A stretch of DNA of 64,000 nt from Trema orientale (GCA_002914845.1 JXTC01000010.1:520493-584492); one strand, 5' to 3'; positions 1 to 11,499 are shown, numbered from the stretch's first letter. Made by a program: numbers and translations. The notes: generated from the sequence alone by a model not told the origin.

Positions 1-310
1 CAAGTCTCCAATGGTTATCCACTAATGATTGGGGGTACTAGTAACATAATTGATGACTTTGAACTCCTAATTGAGATTTTCTCCTACTAATTTCAGTAAT
101 TGGAGGTTGATGCCTTACTTAATATACCAAATCAAGTCTCCTATGGTTATCCACTAGTGATTGGGGGTACTAATAACATAATTGATGACTTTGAATTCCT
201 AATTGAGATTTTCTTTTACTAATTTCACTAATTAGAGATTGATGCCTTACTTAATTTACCAAATCAAGTCTCCTATGATTATCCACTAATGATTGGGAGT
301 ACTAGTAACA
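1..310. repeat. 132-bp tandem repeat, about 2.3 copies, cut by window edge
   Basis: The unit beginning CAAGTCTCC starts at 1, 133 and 265, so the period is 132 bp. Copies differ by scattered substitutions. The third copy is interrupted near 310, and the array may continue left of the window. No coding potential was seen. Confidence 0.9.
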
Positions 311-1027
311 TTTAAATAAACTTACTCCTACTGCAGATCTTATACTATTTAATAATTCGATTCTAGTATTCCAACAGATACTACTTAAGTTTGAAATGTC
401 TTAAAAGATGGCATGTCCTCGTCTTTACATGGCAGTGACTTGTTCTTTTCCAATTATTTTCTACAGTAATTTTGATTGGTACTATAATACGGGCTTCATA
501 ATCAAGCGTGATATGTCACTTACTCATATACTACCATGTAGGTTAGGCTGTGCAGTCTTCTTAGCAGGTCTACTTTTTAGAATATAATAATATGTTATCC
601 AAGCGGCTTCATTTTCTTTTTATTCAACAAGTTATGTAAGCGGCTTCATTTTCGTTCATATTGCGTTTAATTGTAAAGCACCATAACATGATTTGATTTC
701 TTATTATCTTAATAGGGGTGTTCTGTAGAAATTAATAAAATCAAACTAAGTGGATAAAGATGGACACAAAAACAATGGGACCATCGTTCTGCTATTGACC
801 GGCTTTTACAATATTGCATTATCGTCTTGATCCAAACAACAAAAATAAAGGGAAAAAAAAACTATAACTACTAGCGAACAACACAATATTACTTAAACAA
901 ACAAATATCAGAAAAGCACTGAACCCAGAGAATTGCCTTTTATGGGAAACAAAATAAATTAAATGTAAGAAAACAGGATGTGGTCCTATCTCGCACCCCA
1001 AATGCACTACAGCTGGTCCCATCTCTT
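311..1027. other. AT-rich intergenic stretch
   Basis: No supportable gene or element was seen. A short duplicated phrase (AAGCGGCTTCATTTTC) occurs near 600 and 638. The only open frame near the right end is an antisense shadow of the downstream gene's 3' flank. Confidence 0.5.
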
Positions 1028-1336
1028 CTACCCACCTAGAAAATCGTACTTTTTATACCACTGCTTCTTTATAATAGCCAAGTCCCGTGTCGCAGCCCTC
1101 TTCTGTGCCTCATAACTTTGAACCAAATGCCTAAGATCCATGCTCCTCATCAGGTGCCCCGCAGAATCACCCACAAGACCCCTCGCCTGTGCTGCGGTAG
1201 CCCTGCCCTCATCTATGAGAATCTCCTCATTTAATGACTTGATGTATGACTCGTAGTCCTTGATAGTAGTCTTAAAAGTGTTAACCTCCGAGGCAAAAGC
1301 CTTCTTCTCAGCATTACTAGGAATCTCATGAGCCAT
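1028..1336 (-). CDS. orphan 102-aa helical protein, function unknown
   Basis: I do not recognise this protein. It is an intronless reading frame starting at an ATG whose complement lies at 1334-1336 and ending at 1028. It is rich in Lys, Glu, Ala and Asp, has no cysteine, and should be largely alpha-helical, with likely coiled-coil stretches around residues 10-45 and 65-95. A good TATA box lies about 60 bp upstream of the ATG on the same strand, followed by a purine-rich leader of plant 5'-UTR type, so it looks like a real transcription unit rather than a chance frame. No signal peptide or membrane segment was seen. It could be a small lineage-specific gene or a fragment carried in by a transposon. 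It is not similar by eye to the CxxC family at 3.3-4.8 kb. Confidence 0.55.
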   Translation of the reverse strand: MAHEIPSNAEKKAFASEVNTFKTTIKDYESYIKSLNEEILIDEGRATAAQARGLVGDSAGHLMRSMDLRHLVQSYEAQKRAATRDLAIIKKQWYKKYDFLGG

Positions 1337-1394
1337 TTTTTTCCTTTTCCTTTTTTTTTTCTGTTTCGTTAAAGTAAGTGGACAAGTCTCTGGT

Positions 1395-1404
1395 CCTTTT
1401 ATAT
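1395..1404 (-). promoter_or_regulatory. TATA box of the 1028-1336 gene
   Basis: On the minus strand this reads ATATAAAAGG, a strong plant TATA box about 60 bp upstream of the ATG at 1336. It supports the minus-strand gene. Confidence 0.55.
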
Positions 1405-1850
1405 GGGTTTACGAACGCTATACATAATATTGAATATACATTTTATGTGGACAAGAACCAAAGGGACACATTTAGGTTGCTCCAAACTCATCGATTCTGG
1501 CAAAATCATTTTCCAATGGGGCAGAATTAATTACCCAGATCAAGTGGAATATGAAACACTCTGTAGGTTACGTGTTGCACTAGCATAGATTTAAGCACTG
1601 TAAGTGGAAAACCAATGGACATTAGCATGCCAAATAGGAGATCTGGGCTGGCGGATATCGTTTGACATAAATGTAAAAATAAACTATTGGGAGATGAGTA
1701 GGTAACATATTTTATTAAGTAAATGGACTTAGGTAACGTAATCGAAAGAAACTAACTGGCAATTTTTGGCTAACGTAGCAATATAATGCCTAATTCAGTA
1801 CTACGAGGCTCATGTTAATTTGTATTTTTTTTTCACGCATTTTCACTCGT

Positions 1851-2030
1851 AATTGGTACTTTAATGCTGACTATTGTGATTTTGTCACCCAATTGAGGAC
1901 TCTAATGCATAATTTGTACTTTAACCTAGAATGTTGTAACTTTTTACCTATTTAAGGACTTTGAACTCCTGCTTTGTATCTTGATCCTGACTATTTTGAC
2001 TTCTTACGTACTTGTATATTTGTCCATGCT
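1851..2030. repeat. 60-bp tandem repeat, three diverged copies
   Basis: The phrase AATTGGTACTTTAA and its variants begin at 1851, 1911 and 1971, a period of 60 bp, and each is followed by a similar GACTATT.TGA..TT segment. The copies are strongly diverged. The phrase GACTTTGAACTCCT is shared with the 132-bp array at the window start, so the two arrays may have a common ancestor. The rest of 1405-3240 shows no gene. Confidence 0.6.
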
Positions 2031-3249
2031 TCAAAATTTTGTACTACTTGAGATTCTACTACTAAAGTAAATAATTGGCCACGCAAAGTATCCAAATGGA
2101 CCAAATCCTTCACAGTACTCCAACATTTACTAGTTATTAATGAAGAGGCTGAAACCATCGTCTATATTCATCTTCACATCGAATTGACAATTTTCTTTCT
2201 AATTACCTAGAATAATTAATCACACGTATTGTAATACGAGTTTGATAATGAAGATTGGTACAACACTGTCGCATATAGGTCAGCTTGGGTAGTGAAATAG
2301 CATAACTTTTAGAACTTGACCCTATTAGATATTATCTAATTTGACCCTATTAGATATTATCCAACTTCACACATTTGTCCGAGTTCCTGGTTTTGTGAGA
2401 CAGAAAACACACTCAAGAAAGGCTAAAAATTCAAGTTCAATGCATTTTGCATCGAATATATTACCACAAATAAACATACTTTATTATCCCCTGTGTACCA
2501 TCACATATTTTTAATTAGTGTAATACGTTTTAAGTAATTATACTAAATCTACTTTCTGTTCACTGTTTCCAACAGTCTCCATATCAATATAACATCATAT
2601 CAGTTGATCCATCTGCTCACTGTTTCTAACTCTGGGCATGATTTATCACAATCACGTTTAAGGCTCACTCAGCAAGATTCAGTTTTTTTTTCCCATTAAA
2701 AATGAGCCTTATTAGGGGTAATAATAATTAGACTTTCTCTTTGTTCACCCGTTTTTTTATATAAACGCAAGAGGCATCAAATAAAACTATTCTCATGTGT
2801 ATGTACATTAATGAGAAATCTAAAAGTAGACTGTATATTTTACTATTTCTATTACATCAAACAAACTATCTTTATTGACTCTGACCATGAGTAATCACAG
2901 TTACCCTTTATTTTTCCAGCCATTTATTTAATATCTTTAAGGCTCAATCACCAAGATTTACTTAAAACATATATGCTTACCTTGTTGGTCACTCTCCCTT
3001 TGCAAAAGCTTCCCAGACTATGCAAACTCTATGAAAACTCTTAGATTTCAATGCTCAAAATACTATATTACGTAATTGCTATATGTCTTTCAACATAGCC
3101 ATAAAAGACAAAAAAACTCGAGCCCAAATTCATGATACATCAACACTTTATTGCTTAAAAAGATTAATGAGTATATTATATTTGACCATAGTTGCTCCTA
3201 CTCCTAATTTTTTTTGCTGCTGGAATGCTCCTACTCTTAATCACACCCT

Positions 3250-3257
3250 TATAAATA
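3250..3257 (+). promoter_or_regulatory. TATA box of the 3344 locus
   Basis: TATAAATA lies 94 bp upstream of the ATG at 3344. The spacing is nearly the same as in the paralogous 4315 gene (93 bp). Confidence 0.5.
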
Positions 3258-3343
3258 GAACCACAGGTGCCATGATTTTTTTATTTCCCAAAAATTTGAT
3301 GCACAAATGTATTAACCGAGTATTATTTCCAACCAAGACGAAG

Positions 3344-3720
3344 ATGTCTTCCAATGAATATTGCATCACAAACCGTACATACCCCATGCAATTTGGCACT
3401 CCGGCTGATGTTGGCAAGCGGTCTGCAACTCCGACAAGCTCTCGGAGTAGACATCTTCATGGGGAACATCAAAAGGCTGCCAAAACTGTGTCATCCTGGA
3501 GGGTATGCTGGAATTTGAGCGCAAGGCAAGATGCAAGTCATGCAAAAACTGCCATGAGGCTAGGGAGCAGTGTCTTGATATGGGTACTGCCCTGTACAAA
3601 ATAGCTCAAAGTCTGCAACAGGAAACAGACCAACTAAGGTCCACTGAAGGACTCATTGATGCTGCAACTAATGTCAATGTAAGTGAATTATATGTCCCAG
3701 AGATCATCCGCATTGATTGA
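3344..3720 (+). pseudogene. CxxC-repeat small protein gene, probably frameshifted
   Basis: A TATA box at 3250 is followed by ATG at 3344, which opens with Met-Ser-Ser-Asn-Glu; the neighbouring 4315 gene opens with Met-Ser-Thr-Asn-Glu. The starting frame runs to 3604 but loses family resemblance. The conserved part lies in another frame, open from 3451 to 3720. It carries a CQNC, then a CKSCKNC cluster, then a helical stretch that aligns without gaps over about 43 residues with the two internal repeats of the 4315 protein. Shared positions include both cysteines, Leu18, Leu25, Asp30, a hydrophobic residue at 32 and Ala42. I infer one or more frameshifts, so this is probably a pseudogene; a small intron is an alternative. 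Function unknown. Confidence 0.5.
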
Positions 3721-4221
3721 ATGTTAGCGGGGATCCTCATTCTCCCACCAACAGCTTCTATGTCCTTTTAATAATGTATGCCTTTATTTCTATGTTCTTT
3801 TTTCCATCAAGGTTTATGAAACCTTATTTATGTCACTATTTTGTCTTTGACTCACTTTTGTGTTAGTCATAATCAAGTGACTAAGTTCGTGTTAATAATG
3901 TAATGTGTATTAGCCATATTAAATGGTGGGAGATAATTTAATATTTAAAAAATATATATTCTATTGAGAAGTGTTGAATATTAATTTTCTTTTAATTATT
4001 TTATTTTTTTAATGCTATTGTTTATACCGACTTTCATTCTAAATTAATAAACATATATTAATTAAACTAGTACCCTAATATATTCTATAAAATAAATCAA
4101 AAAAAGAAAAAGCTAGCATATATATTTCCCCTTCCTACTAGTAATAAACAGTACACAATGAAGGCATTTATTCCATTACTTTTTACCACAACCACACAAC
4201 CACCGTATTAAATTTAGGCCT

Positions 4222-4230
4222 TATATAAAG
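4222..4230 (+). promoter_or_regulatory. TATA box of the 4315 gene
   Basis: TATATAAAG lies 93 bp upstream of the ATG at 4315, with an A/C-rich stretch about 30 bp downstream that suits a transcription start. Confidence 0.55.
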
Positions 4231-4314
4231 GTATAATGTGTCATTTTTTTAAATCACAACACAGATCAACAGAAAAGAAAAGATCCAAACCTCTCAAATA
4301 CATTATACTGAATT

Positions 4315-4827
4315 ATGTCGACAAACGAAGATAAATTTTTAGAATGTCAAATTTGCAAGAAGAGTATTGAAACGATGGAAACTCTCAGCGAAGTTCTGGT
4401 CAACAACCACACGAAGCTAAGAAATATTATGGACGAAATTTATGAAGCAGAAAGGAAGTTGGACCGGGCCACGCAAGCAATGGAGATGATATCAAAGGAT
4501 TTGAGTTACCATGGATACACTGCCAAGGGTCACCGAGTCAACCCAACATGCCAAGAGATATTCGAAGGATATGCAGATGTTTCCAATGAGTCCACTGAAC
4601 AAAGTTGTGACAATTGCAATATTCAGAAGAAATCTCTTGATGATTTAGCTCAGATTCTTCTTCATAATTACTTAAAGTTAATCGACATTAGTGTTGATTT
4701 TTATAGAGCAAAAAAGCATATGGAAGTGGCTAAGAATTCACTCTATATCGTCTCCAACTTATTGCATGATCATGGATTCAATACTAACTTAGAGAAATTC
4801 ATCACCGATACCGAAGGTGGAAATTAG
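4315..4827 (+). CDS. 170-aa protein with two CxxC-helix repeats, function unknown
   Basis: This is a single-exon ORF with its own TATA box and leader. It encodes an acidic, helix-rich soluble protein made of two copies of a module of about 60 residues, one at about residues 11-72 and one at about 97-158. Each begins with C-x-x-C (CQIC, CDNC) and continues with a regular pattern of leucines. Each ends in a conserved ILE/VAL-SER-x-x-LEU..HIS-GLY phrase (SKDLSYHGY; SNLLHDHGF). The intact frame, clear internal duplication and promoter suggest a functional gene. Paired CxxC motifs could bind zinc or form disulfides, but that is inference. No signal peptide or membrane segment was seen. The upstream locus at 3344 and the one at 15678 look like damaged relatives. 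I do not recognise the family. Confidence 0.65.
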   Translation: MSTNEDKFLECQICKKSIETMETLSEVLVNNHTKLRNIMDEIYEAERKLDRATQAMEMISKDLSYHGYTAKGHRVNPTCQEIFEGYADVSNESTEQSCDNCNIQKKSLDDLAQILLHNYLKLIDISVDFYRAKKHMEVAKNSLYIVSNLLHDHGFNTNLEKFITDTEGGN

Positions 4828-5900
4828 GATCATAAATGCTAATTTTAAGTATTAGTTCGTTTTCAACTAAATATTTTTGTGACATTAACTATGAGTATCA
4901 TATTCTTTTCCTCCCCTTCTGAGAGCTATGAGTTTCACTTATGTATAAGTACTACTTATTGCTCCGTAATGCATTTACAATTTAAACTTCTATATAAGTT
5001 GCGCAGTACTTCTATATGACTTTAAAATTTTATATTCTACCACCTCCTCATTATACTTCACTAAATATCCTTTAAAGTTGTCATTTAAATTTTTAATGGA
5101 TTACAATACCAAATTAGATGACAGACTAACAATACAAACTTAATTGAAGTACATAGGCCCAACCATCTTCGGCCGAATTTCATACAAATTGTCAAGACTT
5201 CCAAACATACACATCCGATATTGACATATGACAAAATTAAGTCGATGACCACTTTTTGGAATTCGTTTAAGTAGATATCCATATTTTAAAAGTTATAGAT
5301 AAATGTCCAATCTTTTTAAAGCTTTAATTGTAGAATATGTTCTATTTCAATTTTTATCATGGACTTAGTTGGAAATTTAGCTATAAACTTTTAAACTTTG
5401 TCATATACTAAGTTTTTTGGCCACTAAATAGTAAATAGCAATTCAGTCCCAATAATAACCCAATTTGTTATTCTTCTTTAAATTCAACCTACCAACCGTA
5501 TAAATCTTCAACTGATATACATTAATGGCTCATCCATTCTTCAATTTAAGGAAACTTGTCTTCAATCTATCATTAATTGACTCAAACTACCTTGTATATG
5601 ACCTTGACAATCACTGCACCTCTTTACAGAAGTTACAAACATATTGGATCTTACATCACCTGGAGATAAAGAGAAGTATGAACAATCTTCTCTAGAACAG
5701 TAAAAAAAAATCGGAACTAGTAAGGTATGCAATGTCACAACTTTTTTCTGTTTTTTATGGCTTCTTATATCCACCAAAAACTATGAAATCTTTCTTTTAA
5801 TCCCTTTTTATGTACTCTTTAACAAAAATGTCTTTATTTATAATTCAAAAACTAAACTAGTTTATTTTATAAGATATAGGTTATTCAGCTCATTTATAAG
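4828..5900. other. AT-rich intergenic stretch
   Basis: No gene or bounded element was recognised. The reading frames here are short and not supported by any domain. Confidence 0.5.
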
Positions 5901-5988
5901 ATTACTCACACTCATATTTTTGCTATATCGTTTTTTTTTTAAACTTCTCTACTGCCACCACTTAAACAACTTGTATACACTATTCAAA

Positions 5989-8324
5989 AAAATGGTAGAC
6001 GTTGATGAATTATCTATACTAGAGTGGTCACAAATACTTCAGTCCCTATATATTGATAAGCCTGCATTTAATATCGATACTGCTGATGTAGTTGGGAAGG
6101 TCATGGACTCTCTTCAAAAGTGGGAGACGTTCTACATAGCTTACTCTAAGTGGATGGGATTCAGTATTAGAATAGATGATGTGAAAAAGAAAGATGGCAT
6201 CATAACGATGAGGAGGTGGGTATGTTCAAAGGAAGGATTTTGAAGAGACAAATACATTGACATGCCGAATCAAAAAAAAGGATCAAAGCCTATTACTAGA
6301 ACTGGTTGTCAAGCAGCTATTCGAGTCATTCGCCTTAAGGACAGTGAAAATTGGCAAGCAAAGGAATTCGTGCCAACGCACAATCATGAAAGAGCTTCAG
6401 TAGCTGAGTTGCAATTCCTTAGATCCAATCGTGTTGTTACTGATCCTATGCTTGCTCAAGTAATGTCTATGAACCAAGTGGGAATAAAGACTTCACAAAT
6501 AATGTCATGCATAGCTTTACAATCTGGTGGATACACAAAACTACCATGCCAATTGAGAGACATGTACAACAACCTTGCCGGCACTAGAGGAGAACAACAG
6601 TTAGAAACAGACTCCGAAGGTGCTTTGGGTCTTTCAATCAAGGACCCTGACTTTTTTTTCCAATACCAAGTAGATCAAGAAAAAAGACTGCCAAATCTGT
6701 TTTGGGCCAACGGCAATATGAGGCAGGATTATAGAATATTTGGAGAAGCCTTCGCTTTCGATACAACCTACAAAACAAATAAATATAACAAACCTTTCGT
6801 TATTCTTGTTGGAGTCAATCACCATTTTAAAACTTCTGTATTTGAGTTCGCTCTCTTACTCGATGAGACAATAGAGACATTCATGTGGATACTAAGAGTG
6901 TTTCTAGAATGCATGGGACAACAAACACCACGAGTAGTTTTAACTGACGGTGATTCGGCAATGAGATTTGCAATCTCAGAAATCTTTCCCAATGCTACAC
7001 ACTGCTTATGTGGTTGGCATCTTGGTATAAATGTATCCAAGAACGTTAAGGATCCAATGTTCAATCAAGATATTATGTATAACTACTACACGGAAGATGT
7101 GTTCATGAATAAGTGGAATGCATTATTGGAATGATTTGATTTGGCTGAAAATGAATAGTGCAATGGACATTTTGAAAAAAAGGAGAGTTGGGGTGAAACT
7201 TATTTAAGAGGTCTATTCTTTGGCGGTATGCGAACAACACAACATTGTGAGTCCATGAACTCTTACCTAAAGAAGTTTGTTGAAGCTCAATACCCACTAC
7301 GAGATTTCTTATCAACATTGATCTTGGGCTCTCTAAGATGCGTCACAGAGAATTGGAACATGATTTCACAAGCAAGAATACCTCTCCACAATTATCACCC
7401 AAAGATATTCCACTTTGAACCTACTATGAACAATGTGGGAAAGCCTTTATCAGGGAGATATACTACAAAGTGACAGAATAGATTAGTAAAGAAAACTCAT
7501 ATTATATTATTAATCATCATAACGATGGCAATTGTGAATTCTTTAGTTTAGAAAAATTTCCACAAGGTGATATAAATTACAATGTCACACATAAGCTACT
7601 TCAACAATATTTAAACTGTACGTGCTTATTGTTTGAGACAGATGGATATCCATGCAGACATATATGGGCAGTGATAAAGTTTATCGGTATCCGAACTATC
7701 CCAAATTCTCTCATAATGAAAAGGTGGCGTAAGGATGCAAAATCAAATTTACATGTTCACATCCCCGAGCCCTCCACACAATAAGAGGAATGTATACAAT
7801 TGTCCAAGTATGGAGCTCTCAACTCTGAAGCTAATACTGTGATTTACTATGCCTCCAAAGTTGAGACTTCATACAAGACTGCAAAGGATGAGATTGCTAG
7901 GCTTACTGCATTATTCAAGAGTGCTTTTGAAATAAACTCAGCAAGCAACAACAAAAGTCAACAAACTCCATGTAATTATAAGAGTAACCCACACAGTCAA
8001 CGAACTCCAGGTAATTATCGGAGTAACCCAAACATTGTCTAGGACCCCATCATTGTCAAGACAAAAGGATCTACACATCAAGGATCAATTAGGGATAGGA
8101 TGCATGTAGATGCACCAGTTGGAACTGTGGAGAGACCGAGAATATGTCGAATTTACTATGGTATTGGACATGATGCACGTAATTGTATAGAAAGGGATAG
8201 GGTTCGCTCAAGCCATGGAGGACTATCTCCAACTGAGCCCACAACTGAACAAGGAATTGTACCTGGGGTCGATAATATGTTTGATTCATCTCAACAATCA
8301 ATGAACACTTGGGATTTTATGTAG
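5989..8324 (+). pseudogene. FAR1-type Mutator-like transposase, decayed copy 1
   Basis: The domain order is that of FAR1/FHY3-related MULE transposases. A FAR1 DNA-binding segment lies at about 5991-6440, with motifs such as NWQAKEF and PTHNHERAS. The MULE DDE core follows at about 6640-7130 (FDTTYKTNKYNKP, LTDGDSAM, LCGWHLG). A SWIM zinc finger lies near 7618-7665 (CTCLLFETDGYPCRHIWAV), and a C-terminal zinc-knuckle remnant at about 8145-8190. Frame 1 is retained from 5989 to 7473 but is broken by stops at 6241 (TGA), 7132 (TGA), 7156 (TAG) and 7471 (TGA); later parts are in other frames. In the knuckle the second Cys is replaced by Tyr. No terminal inverted repeats were found by eye. This is a dead transposon copy, not a FAR1 host regulator. 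Confidence 0.85.
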
Positions 8325-8680
8325 TGAATAACTGTACTTTTACTTCCTAAACTTTATATTAATTTCCTAATGTCAAACCATGGCTTCTATATTGTTATTA
8401 TCAAACCTAAATTTCTAATATTTTTTTAATACTTGGGATTTCACGTATTGAATAATTATAGTTTTACTTTCTAAACTTTATATTAATTTTCTAATGTCAA
8501 ACCATGCCTTTCATATTGTTATTATCAAACCTAAATTTTCAATATTTTATGACCACTTAGGATTTCTGTAGTGAATAATTGTAGTTTTATTTTCTAAAAT
8601 TTATATTAATTTCCTAATATCAAACCATGGCTTTCATTTGTTATTATCAAACCTAAATTTCACATATTTTCTGACCCACT
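8307..8680. repeat. 124-bp tandem repeat, three copies
   Basis: ACTTGGGATTT or a close variant begins at 8307, 8431 and 8555, an exact period of 124 bp. The first copy starts inside the last codons of transposase copy 1, so the array grew from the 3' end of that element. Confidence 0.9.
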
Positions 8681-10172
8681 GGTTATCAACTTAAATTCAG
8701 CTTAATTACTACTTTTAAATGTCCATTATTCTATGTGAAGTTACATATTTATGTTGAATTGTTACAGATATGTGTACTTTATTATGAATCCTTGGTGTTT
8801 TATTACTAACGATGTCATCTTGTCACTATATTACTTAATAACTCTGAAAAACTTGCTTAAATTACATAATTGTCCATACTGCTACAATCTAAATTTACTT
8901 TAAAAAAATGATTAAAAAATTAACCATTTCTTCCCGCCACCTAAACCGGTCAAGGATACCTGCTATAGGGGGTCATTTGTTTCACTTTTTAGTAGACTCT
9001 AGATATTAAACTATGTCCATTTTATAGTGGACCCCACACTTAAAGGCAACGGGACCGATCCCCTTTATTCTCTAAACGGGACTAAATCGGCCGCCTCATC
9101 TGTGCTTCGTATAATAGAATAGATATATATATATATAGGCCAATAATATAGTCCTTCTTTGGTACTAGTCACTCGCTGCTTATCTAGGCATTAAAACCAA
9201 TTGACTATCATCTAATGATTATGAAGAGTTGAGGGGTAAAGGCACGGCAAAATCTATAACCGGCTGAGTATTGAGAAATTGAGGTTTCAATCTTACTCAC
9301 TCTTATTTTGAAGATAACAAACATTTAATGTAGTTCTAATGATTTAAGTTGAGTGTGTAGTGAAATGACTTCAAAAGTTCTAACTCAAGTTTATCAAGGA
9401 ATCAAGCTTGAAGATGGATGCATATTAGAGTTATTATAATCAAGCTTGAATATGGACAATCAAGATACAAGACCATGACTTGGATAGTGTATATCTCATA
9501 TTTAGTCTTGTATTTGATTTAGTTCATTGTACACAAATTCTCTTTGCATTGGCTCATACTTTTTTAAAGAGTTTTCAAACTATCTTAAGCTTAAAATAGT
9601 TATTTTATTTATAGAAGTTTGAAAATAGAAAATAATGATTTTGAATAGGCAAAATATTCTTCAAAACATGATTTCTTAAGTTTAAATAAATTACAAATAT
9701 ATTTGAAATCATGACTATATGATATAGGCTAAAAAGAGATTTTTTGCTTGCAAACTAGAACATGTTTCGGTATGAATACTTTTTAAATTATTGTTAAATA
9801 TCTTTGTGAAAGTAAAATAAGTTTGCAATAGCCAAAATAATCTTTTCAAATTGATTTCTAATGTTTTTAAAGTGTTTAAAATAAGTTTAGAAGTCAGTTT
9901 TTGAGAAAAGCCAAAAGCTGTCAAAATCTGAAAAATAGCCAAATGCTGAAACTGCCAAACTAAGCAGGGTTTTCGGTCTACCGAAAATTCCACTGGTCTA
10001 CCGATTCCTCTGTTTTTTATTTGCTATTTTTTAACGATTTTTTAAATCTGACCGTTACAACCGCACTTCCAACGGCTAGTATTTTTCGGTCGACCGAAAG
10101 TGCATTTTCAGTCTACTGAAAATGACAGATTGTCTGTGTAACGGTTAGAAACGGCTAATTTTCAATCAAGCT

Positions 10173-10180
10173 TATAAATA
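10173..10180 (+). promoter_or_regulatory. TATA box inside the LTR-like sequence
   Basis: TATAAATA sits in the middle of the LTR-like region, where the U3/R boundary promoter would be expected. Confidence 0.45.
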
Positions 10181-10414
10181 GAAGCTATTTTAAGACTTAT
10201 AAAAGACTTGGTATGAACCCAAATTATTATCCAATCACTTTCAAAGTCTAAAAGCAGATTCTTACATTGAATTAACTTTCAAATCATATTGAGCCATTCA
10301 TAGAGCATTCATTGTGCATTGTTCTCAAATCTCCTAAGCCAAAATTGTATTCATTATTTTGTGAGGAGAGTTTGTGAGTGTGTTCACTCTTATCTTGAAA
10401 AACTATTTGTGTAT

Positions 10415-10680
10415 GAGGTGTGGTTGGTACCAGAGTCATAAATAATCGTGTATAGGTGAGGTTGCCACCGGAGTCAAAACAATCCGTTTTAGGTGAGGTT
10501 GTCACTGGAGTCTAAACAACTCGAGTGTAGGTGAGGTTGTCACCGGAGTCTAAACAACCCGTGAGTTGGTGAGATTGGCACCATTGTCTAAACAATCTGT
10601 GTAGGTGAGGATTGGCACCGAAGTCAAAACAATCCAAGTTAGGCGTGATAGAGCCGGAGTCAAGACTATTGTAAAGGCGT
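10415..10680 (+). repeat. 37-39 bp minisatellite inside the LTR
   Basis: Units start at about 10415, 10454, 10491, 10529, 10568, 10603 and 10641. They share AGGTGAGGTTG.CACCGGAGTC followed by AAACAA. Spacings are 35-39 bp. The copies diverge toward both ends. Confidence 0.85.
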
Positions 10681-11499
10681 GAGTGCGCCTAAGAAGAAAT
10701 CACTCGTTGTGTACAAGGGTCGGTCAAGCCCACAATCTTGATCCGAATAGTGGAAAGCTCAAAGCAAGTTGCCGAGGGCCGAGGACGTAGGCAAACCGTC
10801 GTGTTTGTCGAACCTCGTAAAAATCGAGTTTGCACTTTCTCTATCTCTACACTCTTTACTTTATTGCAAGCTATTTATTTGAGTGTTTGATATTTAGTGT
10901 GCTTAATATACTTGCTATTATTGCTATATACTTGGTAATATTATTTGTATAACTTCAAAGTTTAAAAATAGTAGTCTATGGTTTAAAATAGTTGAAAAGT
11001 TTCTGCAAAAGTTTTAAAACCTAATTCAACCCCCCTCTTGGGTTGTCAATCTTGGGCTAACAATTCCTAATACTGAGGAGGTTTTTTTCTTTTCTTTTTT
11101 CATTTTTTAAAAAATCTTTGAGAAGTTGCCTACATAAAAACAGAGGGAAAAAAATTATATCCAAATTTTCAAAAAAAATAAACCAACTATACCAAGATTC
11201 TTCTCCAAATTCTTCCAACCAACTCTTTAAAAACTCTGCAAAGGATGAAACTAACTGACGAACGACAATGCGGGTGAGACTTGCGGATGTTTTTTAAGCA
11301 TGAAAGGCTAATCTATTACTTGATTTAGAGGTTAGTCAGTATAGAACTTTAGCAAAATACATCTCTTACTGTTCTAATTTGTCAAGTCTCTAAAACATAA
11401 TTAGTTTGATTATTGTACACAATAATGCTCAATCTGATCATAACGTTGTTGTATATTGATTTTATGTAGTTGTTTTGTTAATTTTAATATCATTGTCAC

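Larger units (their letters stand above)
9285..11063 (+). mobile_element. solo-LTR-like copia retrotransposon remnant
   Basis: The 5' part has the TTTTGAAGATAACAAAC phrase common near the start of plant copia LTRs. A TATA box (TATAAATA) lies at 10173-10180. The 3' part has a CCTAATTCAACCCCCCTC segment and ends in GGCTAACA at about 11063. No primer-binding site, gag or pol follows, so this is a solo or truncated LTR. The left end is approximate and no target duplication was identified. Palindromic CGGTC.ACCGA motifs occur at about 9973, 10000 and 10087. Confidence 0.5.

Noticed and set aside
1-310. CRISPR-like array
   Set aside because: The repeats are long, directly adjacent and have no spacers, and the genome is a plant's.
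3083-3604. 173-aa frame starting before the TATA box of the 3344 locus
   Set aside because: Its first 87 residues lie upstream of the promoter and show no coding character. The ATG at 3344 is the better start.
5989-8324. Host FAR1/FHY3 transcription factor gene
   Set aside because: It has multiple in-frame stops, a C-terminal zinc knuckle and a close decayed relative nearby. That fits a transposon, not a domesticated regulator.
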